The notes beneath the pieces are model-generated. The model did not search any database. It saw nothing but the letters and a program-made list of their open reading frames with translations, and was not told the origin of the DNA. A stretch of 64,000 nucleotides of DNA from Adiantum capillus-veneris (Eukaryota > Streptophyta > Polypodiopsida > Polypodiales > Pteridaceae): assembly GCA_014529385.2 (NCBI GenBank), contig CM043962.1, positions 48,556,598-48,620,597 on the forward strand. The letters run 5' to 3'. This document shows positions 12,520-24,026 of this stretch, piece after piece (positions within the stretch are counted from its first letter, which is position 1; the number at the start of each line of letters is the position of its first letter). The translations under genes and the position numbers were made by a program.

Positions 12520-12963
12520 CTAGTCACGCACCATTTTTGCTTCCCTCATGAAAGGACGTCCTAAGATCATCTCAGATGTCATAGTGTGCTTGGAGAAATC
12601 CATAACAATCAAGGTATTTCTTATTTTGTGTCCAAAGACCTTGATTTTGAGATCTTCTAGCATCCCAATAGGTTTAACAATAGACCCATTGGCCATCTGT
12701 ACTTCTATGGTTGTGGTCCCAAGGTGAGGTCTTCCCATAGTTTCCCATCAATTTTTAGTCACAATGCTAACCCCAATTCCACCATCAAGGATTCCCTTCA
12801 CAATTAATCCCTTGGTAGTGATTGATATGGTGGCATTGGATTCATCACCCTCAAAGTATTGTCCCAACTTGTTAACAGGTATTTCTACAACAGAGTTCTC
12901 ATCTAGGTTGGGTTGTGGAATTAAGTGTTCCTCCTCTGTTAGCATCTCCCTAGCTCCATCCAT
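12520..12963 (-). pseudogene. Aspartic protease of element B (decayed)
   Basis: The N-terminal half (12963-12748) reads KGILDGGIGVSIVTK. The catalytic triplet is D-G-G rather than the usual D-S/T-G. The second half, in another frame (12738-12520), holds EMILGRPFM, the conserved region near the protease C-terminus. The enzyme would mature the gag-pol polyprotein. The frame break and the altered triplet both argue that it is inactive. Confidence 0.75.
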
Positions 12964-13697
12964 CCGTGAAAATTGTGGTAGCCCGACTTTCAGTTCTCCA
13001 TTGAGGAAAGGTTAAAGAGCTCAAAATAGCTCGAGGTCTCCATATAGTTTATACATGATGGTGGTTCTAACTTCTGAAGCCATGAAATCCATCAATGATT
13101 TATGGCACCTTTTGGGCTTCAGTCCCTTGACGTGGGGAAGATGGCATATCCATTTCTTTGATAGGGTCAAGTAGTCCCTTTGTAAACATTCTTTCCAACA
13201 AGAAGTGAGTATGCCCACTTTCCCATGACTTTAAGTCACTTTCTTCTTGGATTACACTAGGTATGGCTAGGGGTCTATGGACTTTGTGAGGTTGTTGTTG
13301 CGTAGGGAACACTGTGTCTGTAATTTGGATCTGCTAGGTGTTGGCTCTAGATCCCTTTTGGTATCTTCTACCAAAATCCTTGATTGCTTGACTCGCTCGA
13401 TCTCCGCTATAGGGTTTGGATAAGTTCTTATCTTCTTCTTGGATCCTGGCCATTGTGGCTCATGACGATCTTCCTTGTTGGTTTCTTTCCTAGTGGTCAT
13501 TTTGGTCTCCATGGTTTCATCTGAATCAGAATCCTCTTCAGTGTTGCTCATATATACGGGGTGGTCACCAGCCCCTATGTTGGTCTTTGAACTGGGGTCT
13601 TCGCTGATTTTTGCAATCTCTTCCTTTGTGTTTTCTTCTTCTTCTGAGATTGGGCAATTGATGCCATGTCTCTTTCCTCAAGAATGTTATTTTGTTT

Positions 13698-15890
13698 TTA
13701 GAGCATTGATCGTGTGAGTACATTTACTGGTACCACATGTATACTTTGTGATGGCTCCTCGGTAACCTCAATCAATTTTAATGGCGTGATCTTTGGTGCA
13801 TTTGGATTATTTGGACATTGGGCAATCAAATGATCTATGCTAAATCGGTTACACATGAGTATTGGCATTGTAGACGTGCTCGCTTGATTAGTTTTCATTA
13901 GTGTAGCATTCTTTTGTAACCTAATAGTACACTCGGCTACACGAAGTGGACCTCCACACTCATAGCATTGAAGAGGTGATCTCTTGGCAGTGTAATTGAT
14001 ATTTTGGCCTCTTACAGCAAGAGCAGCTACTTGATAGACAGGTTTGACTAATCCCCAATAGTCCTCCATGTAGTATTTTGGACTTTCTTCAAATGCATCA
14101 ATCCCATAGGCAATATTAGGGTCTATATCTTCCTCACAACCTTCCAAACAAGCAATAGATGACTCACAACCCACTTGATTCACAGAAGTGATTCTCAGAT
14201 GTGGTGGTTGCGGTCCTAGCACTGGAGGTGGTAAGGGTGTTGGTTGAAGAACATTTTGGGCCCTAGGGACCATGTGCTGTGATGTTTGTTCAAGAGGTGC
14301 GGCCGACATCAATGCAGGCACTTGAGGTGTGTCTGTCCATGCTAAAGTTGTTCTATTGGCCATCGTGCGTTTAAATATTATGCAACCCTTAGCTTGATGA
14401 CCATACCTCCCACAAGCATTGCAATTCCCATTAAATTTTACTCTAAAAGTAGGGCATTCACTGGTACTATATGAACCATAGAAAACTGAGCACCATCTTC
14501 TTGGATACATATGATTGTTTTGTGGAGCACATTTGTCTCTAAGACTCTCTTAAATGGCCTTGGTGAGATCTACTAAAGTCATCTCAGATATCTTTGGCTC
14601 CTTAGAAATAGGCTTTAGGTTCATTGGTTGATTCCACGATGCTTGCGAGCTACTAGATTTAGGCTCAATAGACACTCTTTCTCCTTGAATCATTAAATTA
14701 TCCTCCAATTGGATTGCATTGGTGGTGATTTCTTCCCAAGTGGTGATACCTCTAATGACTAGGCCATTGTAGATATCCTCATGTCGTAATCCCCTAATGA
14801 ATCTATCAAGAAATTGGTTATTATTGAAGCGCTCATTTGGATTACAATGAGAATTCAAATGCTTCAAGTGACTAATAAAGTCTCTCACCGACTCTCCTTC
14901 CTATCATTGCGCTTTCTAGAGCTGAGTTGCTACACCCCAAAGCACTCCCTCTCGTATGTATTCTTTCAAGAACAGTCTCCTAAGAGTAGGGTAAATCATT
15001 TTTTCTTCCACCCTTAGGGTTCTACACCAATCCTTAGCCGTCCCACTTAAGGTTAGGCTTAAAGAATTACTCTTATGCAAGTCATTGTGTTCTCCTAGAG
15101 AATCGCATATTTGTTCAAACACTTTGATATTCTTTCTCACATCCCCGTCTCCACTAAATTTTTGTGCGAACTTGGCTATTTGTACTGCCTTACTTCTAGG
15201 CTCTCTATCAGCTGTTACGCATATTCTCAGCAATAGATTGACTAATAGATTGAGCAAATGTTGCCAAGTTACCTAAGTGAGGAGGCACCGTAAGTGAAGG
15301 CGCTCCAGAGACTACATGTGTAGTAGGTTTTGGCATTGGGCTTGGCGCATAGGAAGCCCTTGGGTTTTAAGTTTGGTACAGTGTTGTGCCATGTGGTGGC
15401 AGTTCATATGTGTGGCCCTAGGCATAGCAAACGTCAGATGTGACATGCTAATGCTAGCCGGTATGGTCCCATTGAAATAAGAGCTTGGATGTTGTGGTTG
15501 TGGAGCATAGGTTGTTAAAACAATGGGAGGGGTAGGAGCTACATGAGTACGAGGACCCATGGGTGTATATGATTGGTACAGACTTGTAAGTATTGTTGCA
15601 GGCATTGAGCTAACATGTAGCGGGACTTTACTAACAAATGAGGTCCATGGCATGTTTCTTGGCATGCCCATCATTGGGGTAGGCATCGTAGCCATGGTGT
15701 CATCAAGGGAAAGATGAGCTAGACTTGGAAAGGTAAAGCTATCACTTGTGGGCTCAGATTTCACTGAGACCCCTGGCGAAACAACATATGGAGGATCCAT
15801 CGGACTTACCGAGGGAGTCTTCATTTGTGATAAGGTTGGTTGTTTAGCCTTCCTTGTATCCAAGAATCTCATGAGACCCGTTGAAGGCAT
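13698..15890 (-). pseudogene. Gag of element B with zinc knuckles (interrupted)
   Basis: Four consecutive reading frames (15890-15312, 15257-14916, 14888-14550, 14510-13698) share one frame and are parted only by stops, so they form one former gag gene. The first part is rich in Pro, Ser, Thr and Met. The capsid-like part has LSGTAKDWCRTL and YPTLRRLFLKEY, as in the retrotransposon gag family, followed by LDRFIRGLRHEDIY. Near 14430 there is a classic CCHC knuckle, CNACGRYGHQAKGC. A second Cys-rich motif near 13970 (CYECGGPLRVAEC) has Arg where His is expected. Confidence 0.8.
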
Positions 15891-16054
15891 GTGGATCCCC
15901 TTGTTCTGTCTCTCTAGCTCAATAATCCTATGGATGACCTCACAAACTCTTTGTTGTTGATCCTCTACACTAGTAGCACCTGTTGTGGATTGTAGGACAT
16001 CTAACTAGCCCACGTGATAGGTGTGAACTGTGTATAGGTCACTTAGAGTTTTTT

Positions 16055-16842
16055 TTATAGTTCGTACTCCCAATCCTCATTTAGGAATGCTCCATCTAAG
16101 ATTGAGGTGCTAGGGGTGTCCTTTGAACTAGATGCAATGTGGCTCTCTATGGGTTGACCCTTAGTGGTCGCTAATTCAGGAGCACTCGATTGCTCTCCTA
16201 GCAAGGATATTGACATAAGGGCTTTTGCTTTTAACTCTCTTTGTTGATCTACCTTGCGTAAGCTCTCGGTTTCCTTTTCCCTAGCCACAATGATATACCG
16301 CTCAACCTCTTGCACTTCGGCAAGGCTTCTACCATCAAGTAATATAACCTCGGAGGAGAATATGTCTGAAGAGTCAGGGGGTGCAATGAATGGAGTATTC
16401 ATGTGCACACTCTCCAGGAGCATGGGATCTACATTGGTCATGAATGGTGAATTAACTTCCCCACCCCCCTCATTTACATCATTAGCCCCATGTTCGGAGC
16501 GAGTGACTATACTAAAGGTTTCCTTCAAGTGGCTAAGCACGCTCAACCCAGACCGTGGGCCCATGGCATGCATGTCTTGGCTTGAGCTATCAGGATTAGT
16601 CATCGGGTAACCCTCCATGACGTCTAGTCAGAGGAAGAGTCACTAGACACAATATGTGGGTCCTGAGTGGTACTACCTTGGGTTCTTGTTAAGGGCCTAG
16701 AGCCTAAGGTAGAGTAATAATGAGTGCCCATGTAAACAAAGATAATCTCGATGCGCTTGTCCTCTAGTACATGACTAAAGCGTAGGTGCATGTGACCTCC
16801 ATACTCTAGAGGTGTTGGTGAGTGTTCGTGAAGGACACTCAC
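16055..16842 (-). pseudogene. 5' gag extension of element B
   Basis: Two frames (16842-16624 and 16618-16055) precede the main gag on the sense strand but lie in different frames. The second is acidic and Ser-rich and holds a charged stretch (AEVQEVERYIIVAREKETES) likely to form a coiled coil. They may be the N-terminal part of gag or an upstream ORF, as seen in some Tat-lineage elements. The family could not be assigned. Confidence 0.45.
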
Positions 16843-16859
16843 CTAGTTTTTAGGTGTTT

Positions 16860-17777
16860 ACAACACAAATTTTTTTTGTATTTTTGGTCCCTTTAACTGA
16901 GCCACGGCATATGGTGTATGATAGCTCAAGACGAGTGTCTTGGCTAGAGGAACAAGCCGTGCTTTACAACCCCCCATTCGATTACGTACAGCCCTCGAAA
17001 TCCTAAAACTAGTCTTTTCCTAGGTGGGGAGAGGGCTCGAATCAGTAAGTCCAAAGAGTGAGTGAAAGGGATGGTGGAGGAATTGAGGAACTTGTCCCAT
17101 ATGGCCTCCCTTCACTTGAGATGCTAGTCTTTATATGTGAGGTAGTTTGAGTAGGATATCATAAGATTGAGGCTTGGGCTTGGGCCTGGGCTTGGGCTTG
17201 GGCTTGGGGAAAGATCTCGTTCCTTCCTTTTAGGATAAGGTTTTTATTCAATTTAATTTTTGAATTTCTTATAAGTCCCAAATATCTCGAGCGTTTTTTT
17301 AAACTTTTTTATTTATTTTTTAAATATTTTTTTTCAAGAAAAAAATTTATGAGGATAATGTGGCCGTGTGGATGTCGAGCTCCCATGCACACACAGCAGC
17401 TCCTAGGATCTCTTTCTAATCTCCTTGCATTCAATTTATTGTCTTACACAGAATTGCACACTCACAGACAGTCAACTCTATTGCTCACGGTCTACTCTAC
17501 TTCTCACTGTCTACACCTGCACATTACAGATCTTGTAAAACTAACAAAAGCCAGTACAATGCAACACTATTAGAGCTTACAACCACTAACAATATCTGAC
17601 AAAAACCTGATAAAACTGCGCACTTTAGTCACTTAACAGAATCTAACAGATACCTACTAATCTGCCCATTATAGCCACTTAACAGTTCTCACAAAACTCA
17701 ACAAAAAACAAAAAACAGATGGAAGAAAAGCTTCCAGAGGTAGCACTGAGTGCTCATCAAGCTTAATGCAAGGCATT
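16860..17777 (-). other. 5' leader of element B
   Basis: About 0.9 kb between primer site and first gag frame, without a convincing gene. It contains a short tandem array of GGGCTT units (about 17164-17208) and an AT-rich patch (17290-17350). Confidence 0.55.
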
Positions 17778-17795
17778 CCTCGGCAACGGTGCCAA
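17778..17795 (-). other. Primer-binding site of element B (tRNA-Asp-like)
   Basis: On the minus strand it reads TTGGCACCGTTGCCGAGG, three bases after the 5' LTR. It is close to the TGGCGCCGTTGCCGGGGA site used by Athila-type elements (complementary to tRNA-Asp), with two differences. Confidence 0.8.
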
Positions 17796-17798
17796 AGA

Positions 17799-18031
17799 TG
17801 TACACTTTTCTGTTCGTGTCAAAGCTGGGGACTTTCCTGTGCACTGTGTGCGAGCCTTGAAAGGCTAGAAACACACAACTAGAAGAGTCTAGCAAGCTCA
17901 AAGGGGCAGGGGTGTGTCACTCACCGCTCAATGCTTCCGTTGTGAAGGATCATGTGTTGCAAAGAAGAAGGAGCCGTCGTCAATGCCGCACTCAACCGCC
18001 GATGCCGCCACAATGCTCGATCACACACGGA

Positions 18032-18085
<54 letters not shown>

Positions 18086-18395
18086 CATACACACACACAC
18101 ACACACCTATGAGCACACGAGGAGAAGGAGACAAAGATGGAGCAAAAGCACTTCTTAGATTACACCTCAGAGAATGAGGATTTTTAGGTCAAATGGACCT
18201 TTTATAAGAGTTTGATCCATTCACACATGGGCGCCCACAGTGGCCGTTGCAAAACTACTGGAAAAAAAGATAAGTGGTGCACCTCTCATCGGCAATCACC
18301 TACACACCTATTGGATTGACAAGCCCAGTCCATAACTCAATCAAATAAATAATATGCGTCCGTCGAAGGTGATAGGGTGTCCGTGAGGGTTAACA
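17799..18395 (-). repeat. 5' LTR of element B
   Basis: Begins TGTAC, ends TTAACA and matches 4618-5214 over its full length. It contains a (CT)n-(AC)n tract at about 18032-18106. On its right it abuts the gag codon of element A that ends at 18396. Confidence 0.9.
18032..18106. repeat. Compound microsatellite (CT)n then (AC)n
   Basis: CT repeats to 18082, then AAGCAT and AC repeats. It is allelic in position to the tract in the other LTR of element B. Confidence 0.95.
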
Positions 18396-18930
18396 CTCCC
18401 TTACCTTTCCCCAAGCATAGGAGAGAGGTGATTCTTTGCAATGAGAATCTTCTTTTGGAGCTTCCATAGTGGAAGCTCTAGGAGTCTCATTGTGGGCATT
18501 TCTCTTGGGGCAAGAACGGTAGCCATGTCCTTGCTCCCCACACTTAAAACATTTGTGGTCCTTGCAAAAAGCTTCAAGCTCTTCAGGAGAGAGTTTCTTT
18601 TTAGCTTTGTAAACTCCCTTCTCCTTGGACCGATTGTTGTCATTGTTGTTGTTGTAGGAATTGCCTTGGGAAGAATTTTGGGCATTGGTTTTTCCCTTTG
18701 CATCAAATTTGACTTTGCTTTCCATGGGATTGGCATTACTTCTAGCCCCTTTTTGGAAATTGATGCGTGAAGCAACCATAGTCTAATGGATTACTTCGGT
18801 GATAGAACCAGGCCGTTGGGAGTTGACGTACTCGGCCATCTCTTCAGGTAATTCCACACAAAATCCTTGCGTATGCTTGGCAAAGTATATCTTTCGATGT
18901 GGACCTCTCTTCTTAAGCAAGAAAAGAGAA
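18396..18930 (-). pseudogene. Gag remnant of element A (zinc knuckle)
   Basis: The frame 18779-18396 encodes an Asn-rich, basic tail with the CCHC knuckle CFKCGEQGHGYRSC, then SYAWGKVRE, which leads into protease. The fragment upstream of it (about 18890-18790) reads like the end of a Ty3 capsid (AEYVNSQRPGSITEVI). Only about 0.5 kb separates this from the primer site, so most of the capsid domain has been deleted. The frame is cut by the 5' LTR of B at 18395 and resumes at 4612. Confidence 0.8.
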
Positions 18931-18936
18931 ACCAAT

Positions 18937-18949
18937 AGCTCTGATACCA
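18937..18949 (-). other. Primer-binding site of element A (tRNA-iMet)
   Basis: On the minus strand it reads TGGTATCAGAGCT, the standard plant primer site complementary to the 3' end of initiator methionine tRNA. It lies next to the 5' LTR. Confidence 0.9.
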
Positions 18950-18950
18950 A

Positions 18951-20440
18951 TATAATAGAAATGGCCTATAAACTTTGAGAATAGTGGAATTAGGAGAATT
19001 AGAGTGAGCATTTTTGTGAGACTACTTTGAGAACATAGAGAGTAAACTTAATTAGCGGTAGCAACATGAGAGAGAGAGTTTAGAGAACTTGAGAACAATT
19101 GAGGACTGGATTTATGTGGAGCCGGTCCCCCCTCCAATAGGCTTTTGTATTATAGATTCTCCCATCAACAGAGACTTGCTACAATACAATCTTTGTGCTC
19201 CTTGTGACCTAGGTGGTGCAATGAAGATGGTAAGCTTCATGCACGATGAGCATAACATAGACTTTGTAAAAGCATTAACCATCCCCGACCTTAGTCCCAA
19301 GGCCTTAAACACCTTCAAAGGTGGAGAGAGATAGCGGGGAATGAGGGTAGGGAAGAGTAAGAAGAAACATTCAAAGGAGAAAGAAATAGTTCCTCAATTA
19401 TTAGCGGGGAAGAGGGTAGGGAAGAGGAAGAAGAAACATTCAAAGGAGAAAGAAATAGTTCCTCAATTATCATCACTCTTCTTGCTTAGCATACATAATA
19501 GCATAGTAATATAGATGGAGAAGATGGCAAGCTTAAGCATTGGAGCATGGATCTTGATTGGATTTGCATTCCATAGCCAAGAGTGTTGGTGTAGGCTCTC
19601 AACTTCTCTACAAGCTTGGAGAAGGAGATGGAACTCTTGCACTTTGCAACTCACACCATGAGAGAGAGAGAGAGAGAGAGTATACCCCCCAAGCTAGCCC
19701 CCTCCTTGCTTTGGTCTACCCCCTCTTCTAGCACTAGCTTGCACTTGGTTGAACCTCCTCAAGCTTGGCCAATCACATGCTTAGTGCATATCAAGCAAAA
19801 AGGGTAGCCTTGGGACAAGTGTCCCCCTTTTCCCTTTGAGAGAGAGGACTTGATAAATGCATACACAATTAATTAAATTAGCTAAATTATCATTGGACCC
19901 CTTGGGAGGCTAACCAATAGGCTTTAGGCACACTTATGAGGGCAATATGAAGAGGAACTTGACAAGTGTCCTAGTTTCTCTCTTTGTACCAAGCTTGCCT
20001 TGTGTGAGGGGGTGTGTGTTCTCTCTCTAGCTCCTACAAAGAGGGCTCACCCCCTCATGTGAATAGAGATGTGCTTTGACTTTTTGAACACCATAACCCC
20101 TCAAGCACCTCAGGCACCTTAGTTAGCTAGCACGACAAGCACCTCAAGGTTGGGCCACATTCCCACCTCAAGATCATTGCCTAAGGTCAAAGGACTTTTA
20201 ACACTAACCTTTGGAGGTCTTTAATGAAGCTAACCCTAAGGTATTTAAGCTCCATTAGTTAACCTTGCTCTTTGACAGACCATCTCTCATTTGGACCCCT
20301 TTACCATTGGCCCCGTGTTGAGATAGATCTATAAGCACGTGTCTAAAGTCTAACCCTCGTTCCTGTTTATTCTTTCACATTAAATGATCAGTTTAATATG
20401 AGAAAATCATTTGGGTAGGTTAGCTATTAGATTTATGACA
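18951..20440 (-). repeat. 5' LTR of element A
   Basis: About 1.49 kb. The right end, ATTTATGACA, is fixed by where similarity to the 3' LTR stops. The left end is inferred from the primer site, and its terminal dinucleotide appears mutated (TA for TG). It contains an internal 70-bp tandem duplication (19333-19470), a short (AG)n tract at 19660-19680 and CAAGCACCTCA-type short repeats near 20100. The 5 bases after it are GCTTT. Confidence 0.8.
19333..19470. repeat. 70-bp tandem duplication in the LTR of element A
   Basis: Units 19333-19402 and 19403-19470 both start AGCGGGGAA and share AAACATTCAAAGGAGAAAG, with few differences. Confidence 0.9.
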
Positions 20441-22140
20441 GCTTTGGGAGCTACTGGCTCAGCCCTGAATTGTTGGGAATTATTTTTAACCTACACATAG
20501 AGGACGATAACCAAGTTGGTAAGGCCTCTAACAAATTGATGGACTCAAAGTTTGGTCTTGCACAAGGTAATAGAAGCTACTATCCCATTGCCAAGATGCA
20601 AAACCCTTTTAGATTTTAGCAAATCAGGTGGTACTTAGAGCGGGTATGAGTGCTAGTGAAGCTTGAGTATATTTCAAAGGAGAACTATGCAATCCTGCAT
20701 ATTGCTTAATCTGGAGGAAAAATAGTATGGTCCAATTTGTTGTTCCACAGGTTGAATATACTGAAATCCACCAAAAGTAGAAGAGGAAGGATAGGACTAC
20801 CAAAATTGGATCCTTCTTATTAGCCTTGCAAATACATGCCATGTGTATGACTTCTTTGGGGGCGGGGAGCACCCCTGAGAAGATTGAAATGTAGTCATTG
20901 GCAGGTAAGGGTTATTCCATGTCCGAGAGTGGAGATGAGAGAAGTAGGTATGTGCATCTAGAAAGAGAACATAGGGAACTCAAAAAGGAGAACTTGCAAG
21001 ATGTAAACCAAGGTCAAGCCACATCTTCAGTCAATATGCAGGATCAAGAGAATACCTAGAAATCTTTAGGGGTGGAATTTGATGCAGATATGGAGACATT
21101 ATTAGCAACCCCTAAAGAAAATTCAAAGCAGGATGCACAAAGTATGTTCTCCACTAAGCCCTCATTGAAGCTGAAAAGGAAGAAGATGGACATCAAGAAA
21201 TTGATGACAGAGGAGACTAGCTGTTGGGAGCCAAATAATCATTGTTGATGCTTGTAAGGCCCAGGAGTTGGTCAAGACTGTTGTGGGGTAGAGTCAAATG
21301 TTGTTCTTGAAAGGGAGAAATTTCAGTTGCAGAGTCAAATTTTTTATTTGCAACAATATCAAAGAGATTAGAGGAGGATGCAAAACTAATTAAAGACCAA
21401 GAGGATTCTATTGAATATTTAAAGCTGGACTTGGGGAAGGCAAAGGAAAATGCAATGTTTTACAAACCTCAGTTGGGTAGAAGACAAAGTGTGGCAGAAT
21501 AACTCAAAGAATGAAAGGAGAAGTGGGTTGCAAGCATGACTGAACAAACGAAGTTATCACAATATTATTACTCCAAAATTCAATCAAAAAATAGTATTAT
21601 CGAGCATATTCAAACTTGTAAAGAATTAGAAAGAAAACTGAGCGACATGTCAAAGGATGATCTTAACTTAAATGGTTGGTATATGTCAATCCAAGATGTA
21701 GTGTTGAAGTCTGAGATCAGAAAACAGGGAGAGCAAGTGTGGCTGGAATTGAGGGAAAATCTGTTTTCCTAGGTAAATATTCCTTTGCTAAGGAGGAGCA
21801 TAGTGTTGAATACATGTTGTTCTGAAGAAGAGTTGAAAAGTTATACATGGAGATAGTTGGGTTGGAGAAGACAATTGCTACAAAAACAGTTCATGTGCAA
21901 ATTCAGGAGGTGGAGACAATTGTAGGAGCTAGTCATGGAAGTGAATCACAGGAGACATGTTTACATTGGTCCAAGCTACAGAGAGTCAAGAAGGCATATA
22001 GAAAGATCAAAAGTGCAAGAAATTGAAGATATTATCACAGGTTTGCTTGACAAGGAAGTTAAAACCAAGAGCATGATTGCAGAAGTTATTCAAGAAGTAC
22101 TTGGGAAACTGCAGGAGCAAAGGAATCTGTGGATGTAACT
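20441..22140 (+). pseudogene. Unrecognised coiled-coil-type reading frames (broken)
   Basis: Successive plus-strand frames between stops are rich in Glu, Lys and Gln, with heptad-like spacing. Examples are around 20925-21240 (LEREHRELKKENLQD), 21360-21500, 21536-21772 (78 aa) and 21935-22138 (67 aa). Together they suggest one former coding region for a helical protein. I do not recognise a family. The neighbourhood is transposon debris, so it may be part of a retroelement ORF rather than a host gene. Confidence 0.35.
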
Positions 22141-23671
22141 AATAAGGAGGAGTAGATTCAAGAAAAGAAGGAATCTGAAGTATCAAGAATGTTTAGAGAA
22201 GTTGATGTGGAGATGTCTAAGCCAGTGAATACTTTGGAGGTGCCCCTCGGGGAGTTGCCAAAGTGTTCAACATTTAAGATGATAAATTGAAAGAGTGTGT
22301 CATAGTCTTTTATGGTGTAGCTTGTGTATCTTGGTTTGAGTACCAAGCACTGCCCTTTGCACTATAATAGTTTATGAACACTTAATTCTAAACAAGGGAT
22401 TTTGTGGGTTCAAGTCAAAAGTTTTTGTTGGAAAAAAATTTCCACCACCGAGTTGTGGCAAGTGTTGAAGCCATACTTAGCATCTTTCTTACTTTTAGTC
22501 AAGTGTTTGTAGGTTCAAGATTTATTCAATAATTTTGTAATGCAAATGGGTAAAAACCTCTTCAGATCATGGGCAAGTATTATCCCAAGGATTTGTAACA
22601 TTTTGAACATATTCAATGAAGGAGAAGAGAGAGTTTTGCACCCTATGTACTCTGTATCCATGGTATTCTTAAGTAATATGTTTTCAATTGTTGTGCAGTT
22701 AACTCTTTCTTCCCTAATTCTCATTTAGGACCTGAAAAGCATCTATCTGTAATTTTTTTCAATGGTGCACTTAGAGTAGGAAGTGTTTGTATCTTTTGGC
22801 AATCTCCCATAGCCCCAATAACAATGTGTCTCATCCCTCCAAAATGTATAAACCAACTCTTTCATTTCATATGTGATTGGACTTTGATGACATTGCTTGT
22901 GGCATGTAACCAATGAAAAAAGTCCACCGTTGACATCAATGTCCACACACAACTTTGTCTTGTGTAGGATGTGATGGGAAACCTTTAGGACCCATCAAAA
23001 TTTTACAATAGAAATGTGCTCTTGAAAAATCGTTATCGTCAATGTTTCATTCTTCATGAACAACTCCTAATTAGAAGTTTGTTTCTTGAGAAGGTTCAAT
23101 GTGTTGCAATCCTTGGAAAATATTGTGTGTTGAATGATGGCCTCCTCATTGGAGGAGGGCACATGATTTGTTTGCAAAGCAAGATGTTTAGCAACTACAT
23201 TCTAGGTTTTTGGTCTAAATTCTAGGGCAATGGGTTCAATACTCCATTTGAAGAAATTCACAACTTTTGAAGTAAGTTTCTTTTGCCTTGAATGTCAAGG
23301 TCATGCGCTAGATTTTGCTCTTGTGAGAAGTTTTGCACCTTAATGGTTTCTCTTTCTTTCTCTCTCATATTTCCTATTATGTAATGATAGTAGCAAGGCT
23401 TGGATCGTGTGATTATTGTGTGTTGGTGTTACTGACATCAATGAAAAACTCATGTACCTTTATCTAGACATAATTAGGCATAGTTAATGTTCCAAAGATT
23501 GGGCATGCCATTAAAAAAATATCTCTAATGTTTCTTACCTCCATAGCACGACAAATGGAGTGCCATAAGAAGTGTGTTTCATTGCATTATAAGCTTATTG
23601 TTTTTTTTGCAAAGAGTCCAATCTCCATATATATATATATTTTTATTTATTTATGTATTTATTTATATAGG

Positions 23672-23721
<50 letters not shown>

Positions 23722-23762
23722 CTCTTACATAATACCAATAATCGACTCATGACCAAATATTA
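22141..23762. other. Intergenic debris, no gene recognised
   Basis: Only short frames on both strands, none matching a known domain. It ends in a (GA)n tract at 23674-23719. Confidence 0.5.
23674..23719. repeat. (GA)n microsatellite
   Basis: About 23 GA units preceded by an AT-rich (TATA/TTTA) stretch. Confidence 0.95.
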
Positions 23763-23954
23763 CTATTGTAGCCAAAATAGGCCCTTTTGTTGTTGTGTGC
23801 ATGTTTGAACTTTTAGAGGGGATGGAAAATTATTGTTTGAATGTATTACATTCTCTTTAAAAAGAGAGGTTGTGATAGTGCACAATGACCTACATTTGGT
23901 TTTCTTGTTCTTATAGTGCTTGATAGCCCCGCAGTGGTCACTCATCAAAAGCAC
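23763..23954 (-). pseudogene. Copia RNase H remnant (element C)
   Basis: The frame has DHCGAIKHYKNKKTK and then LFKENVIHS, which resemble the DNQ-AIKL-KNP-F...HHFIRENV region of copia RNase H. It follows RT at the expected place. The match is short and decayed. Confidence 0.5.
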
Positions 23955-24026
23955 CCTCTTGCATTCAACAAATTATAATACCCGGTAAAAACATGTTATA
24001 TTTACATGTAAAACCTCCATCCCACT

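Larger units (their letters stand above)
4618..18395 (-). mobile_element. Element B: Athila/Tat-like Ty3/gypsy retrotransposon nested in element A
   Basis: Two LTRs of equal length (4618-5214 and 17799-18395, 597 bp each) flank a 12.6-kb interior. On the minus strand this has a tRNA-Asp-like primer site, a long gag region, protease, RT, RNase H and integrase, then about 3.5 kb before the 3' LTR. The flanking 5-mers are CTTCT (4613-4617) and CTCCC (18396-18400), plausibly one duplicated site with two transitions. The Asp-type primer site, large gag with zinc knuckles, lack of a chromodomain and long 3' region fit the Athila/Tat group. All genes are interrupted. Confidence 0.9.
1..20440 (-). 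mobile_element. Element A: Ty3/gypsy chromovirus-type LTR retrotransposon, interrupted by element B
   Basis: On the minus strand the order is 5' LTR (18951-20440), tRNA-iMet-type primer site, gag remnant, protease, RT, RNase H, integrase, chromodomain, polypurine tract and 3' LTR (1-948, cut by the window edge). Gag is parted from protease by element B at 4618-18395. Removing B and one copy of its target site joins the gag codon ending at 18396 to the protease codon starting at 4612 in the same frame. The chromodomain at the integrase end and the iMet primer site are typical of chromoviruses. Many stops and frameshifts make the element defective. The left end and its target duplication lie outside the window. 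Confidence 0.88.

Noticed and set aside
18937..18949. Part of a methionine tRNA gene
   Set aside because: It is a 13-base primer-binding site next to an LTR, as are the similar sites at 27210, 32923 and 54759.
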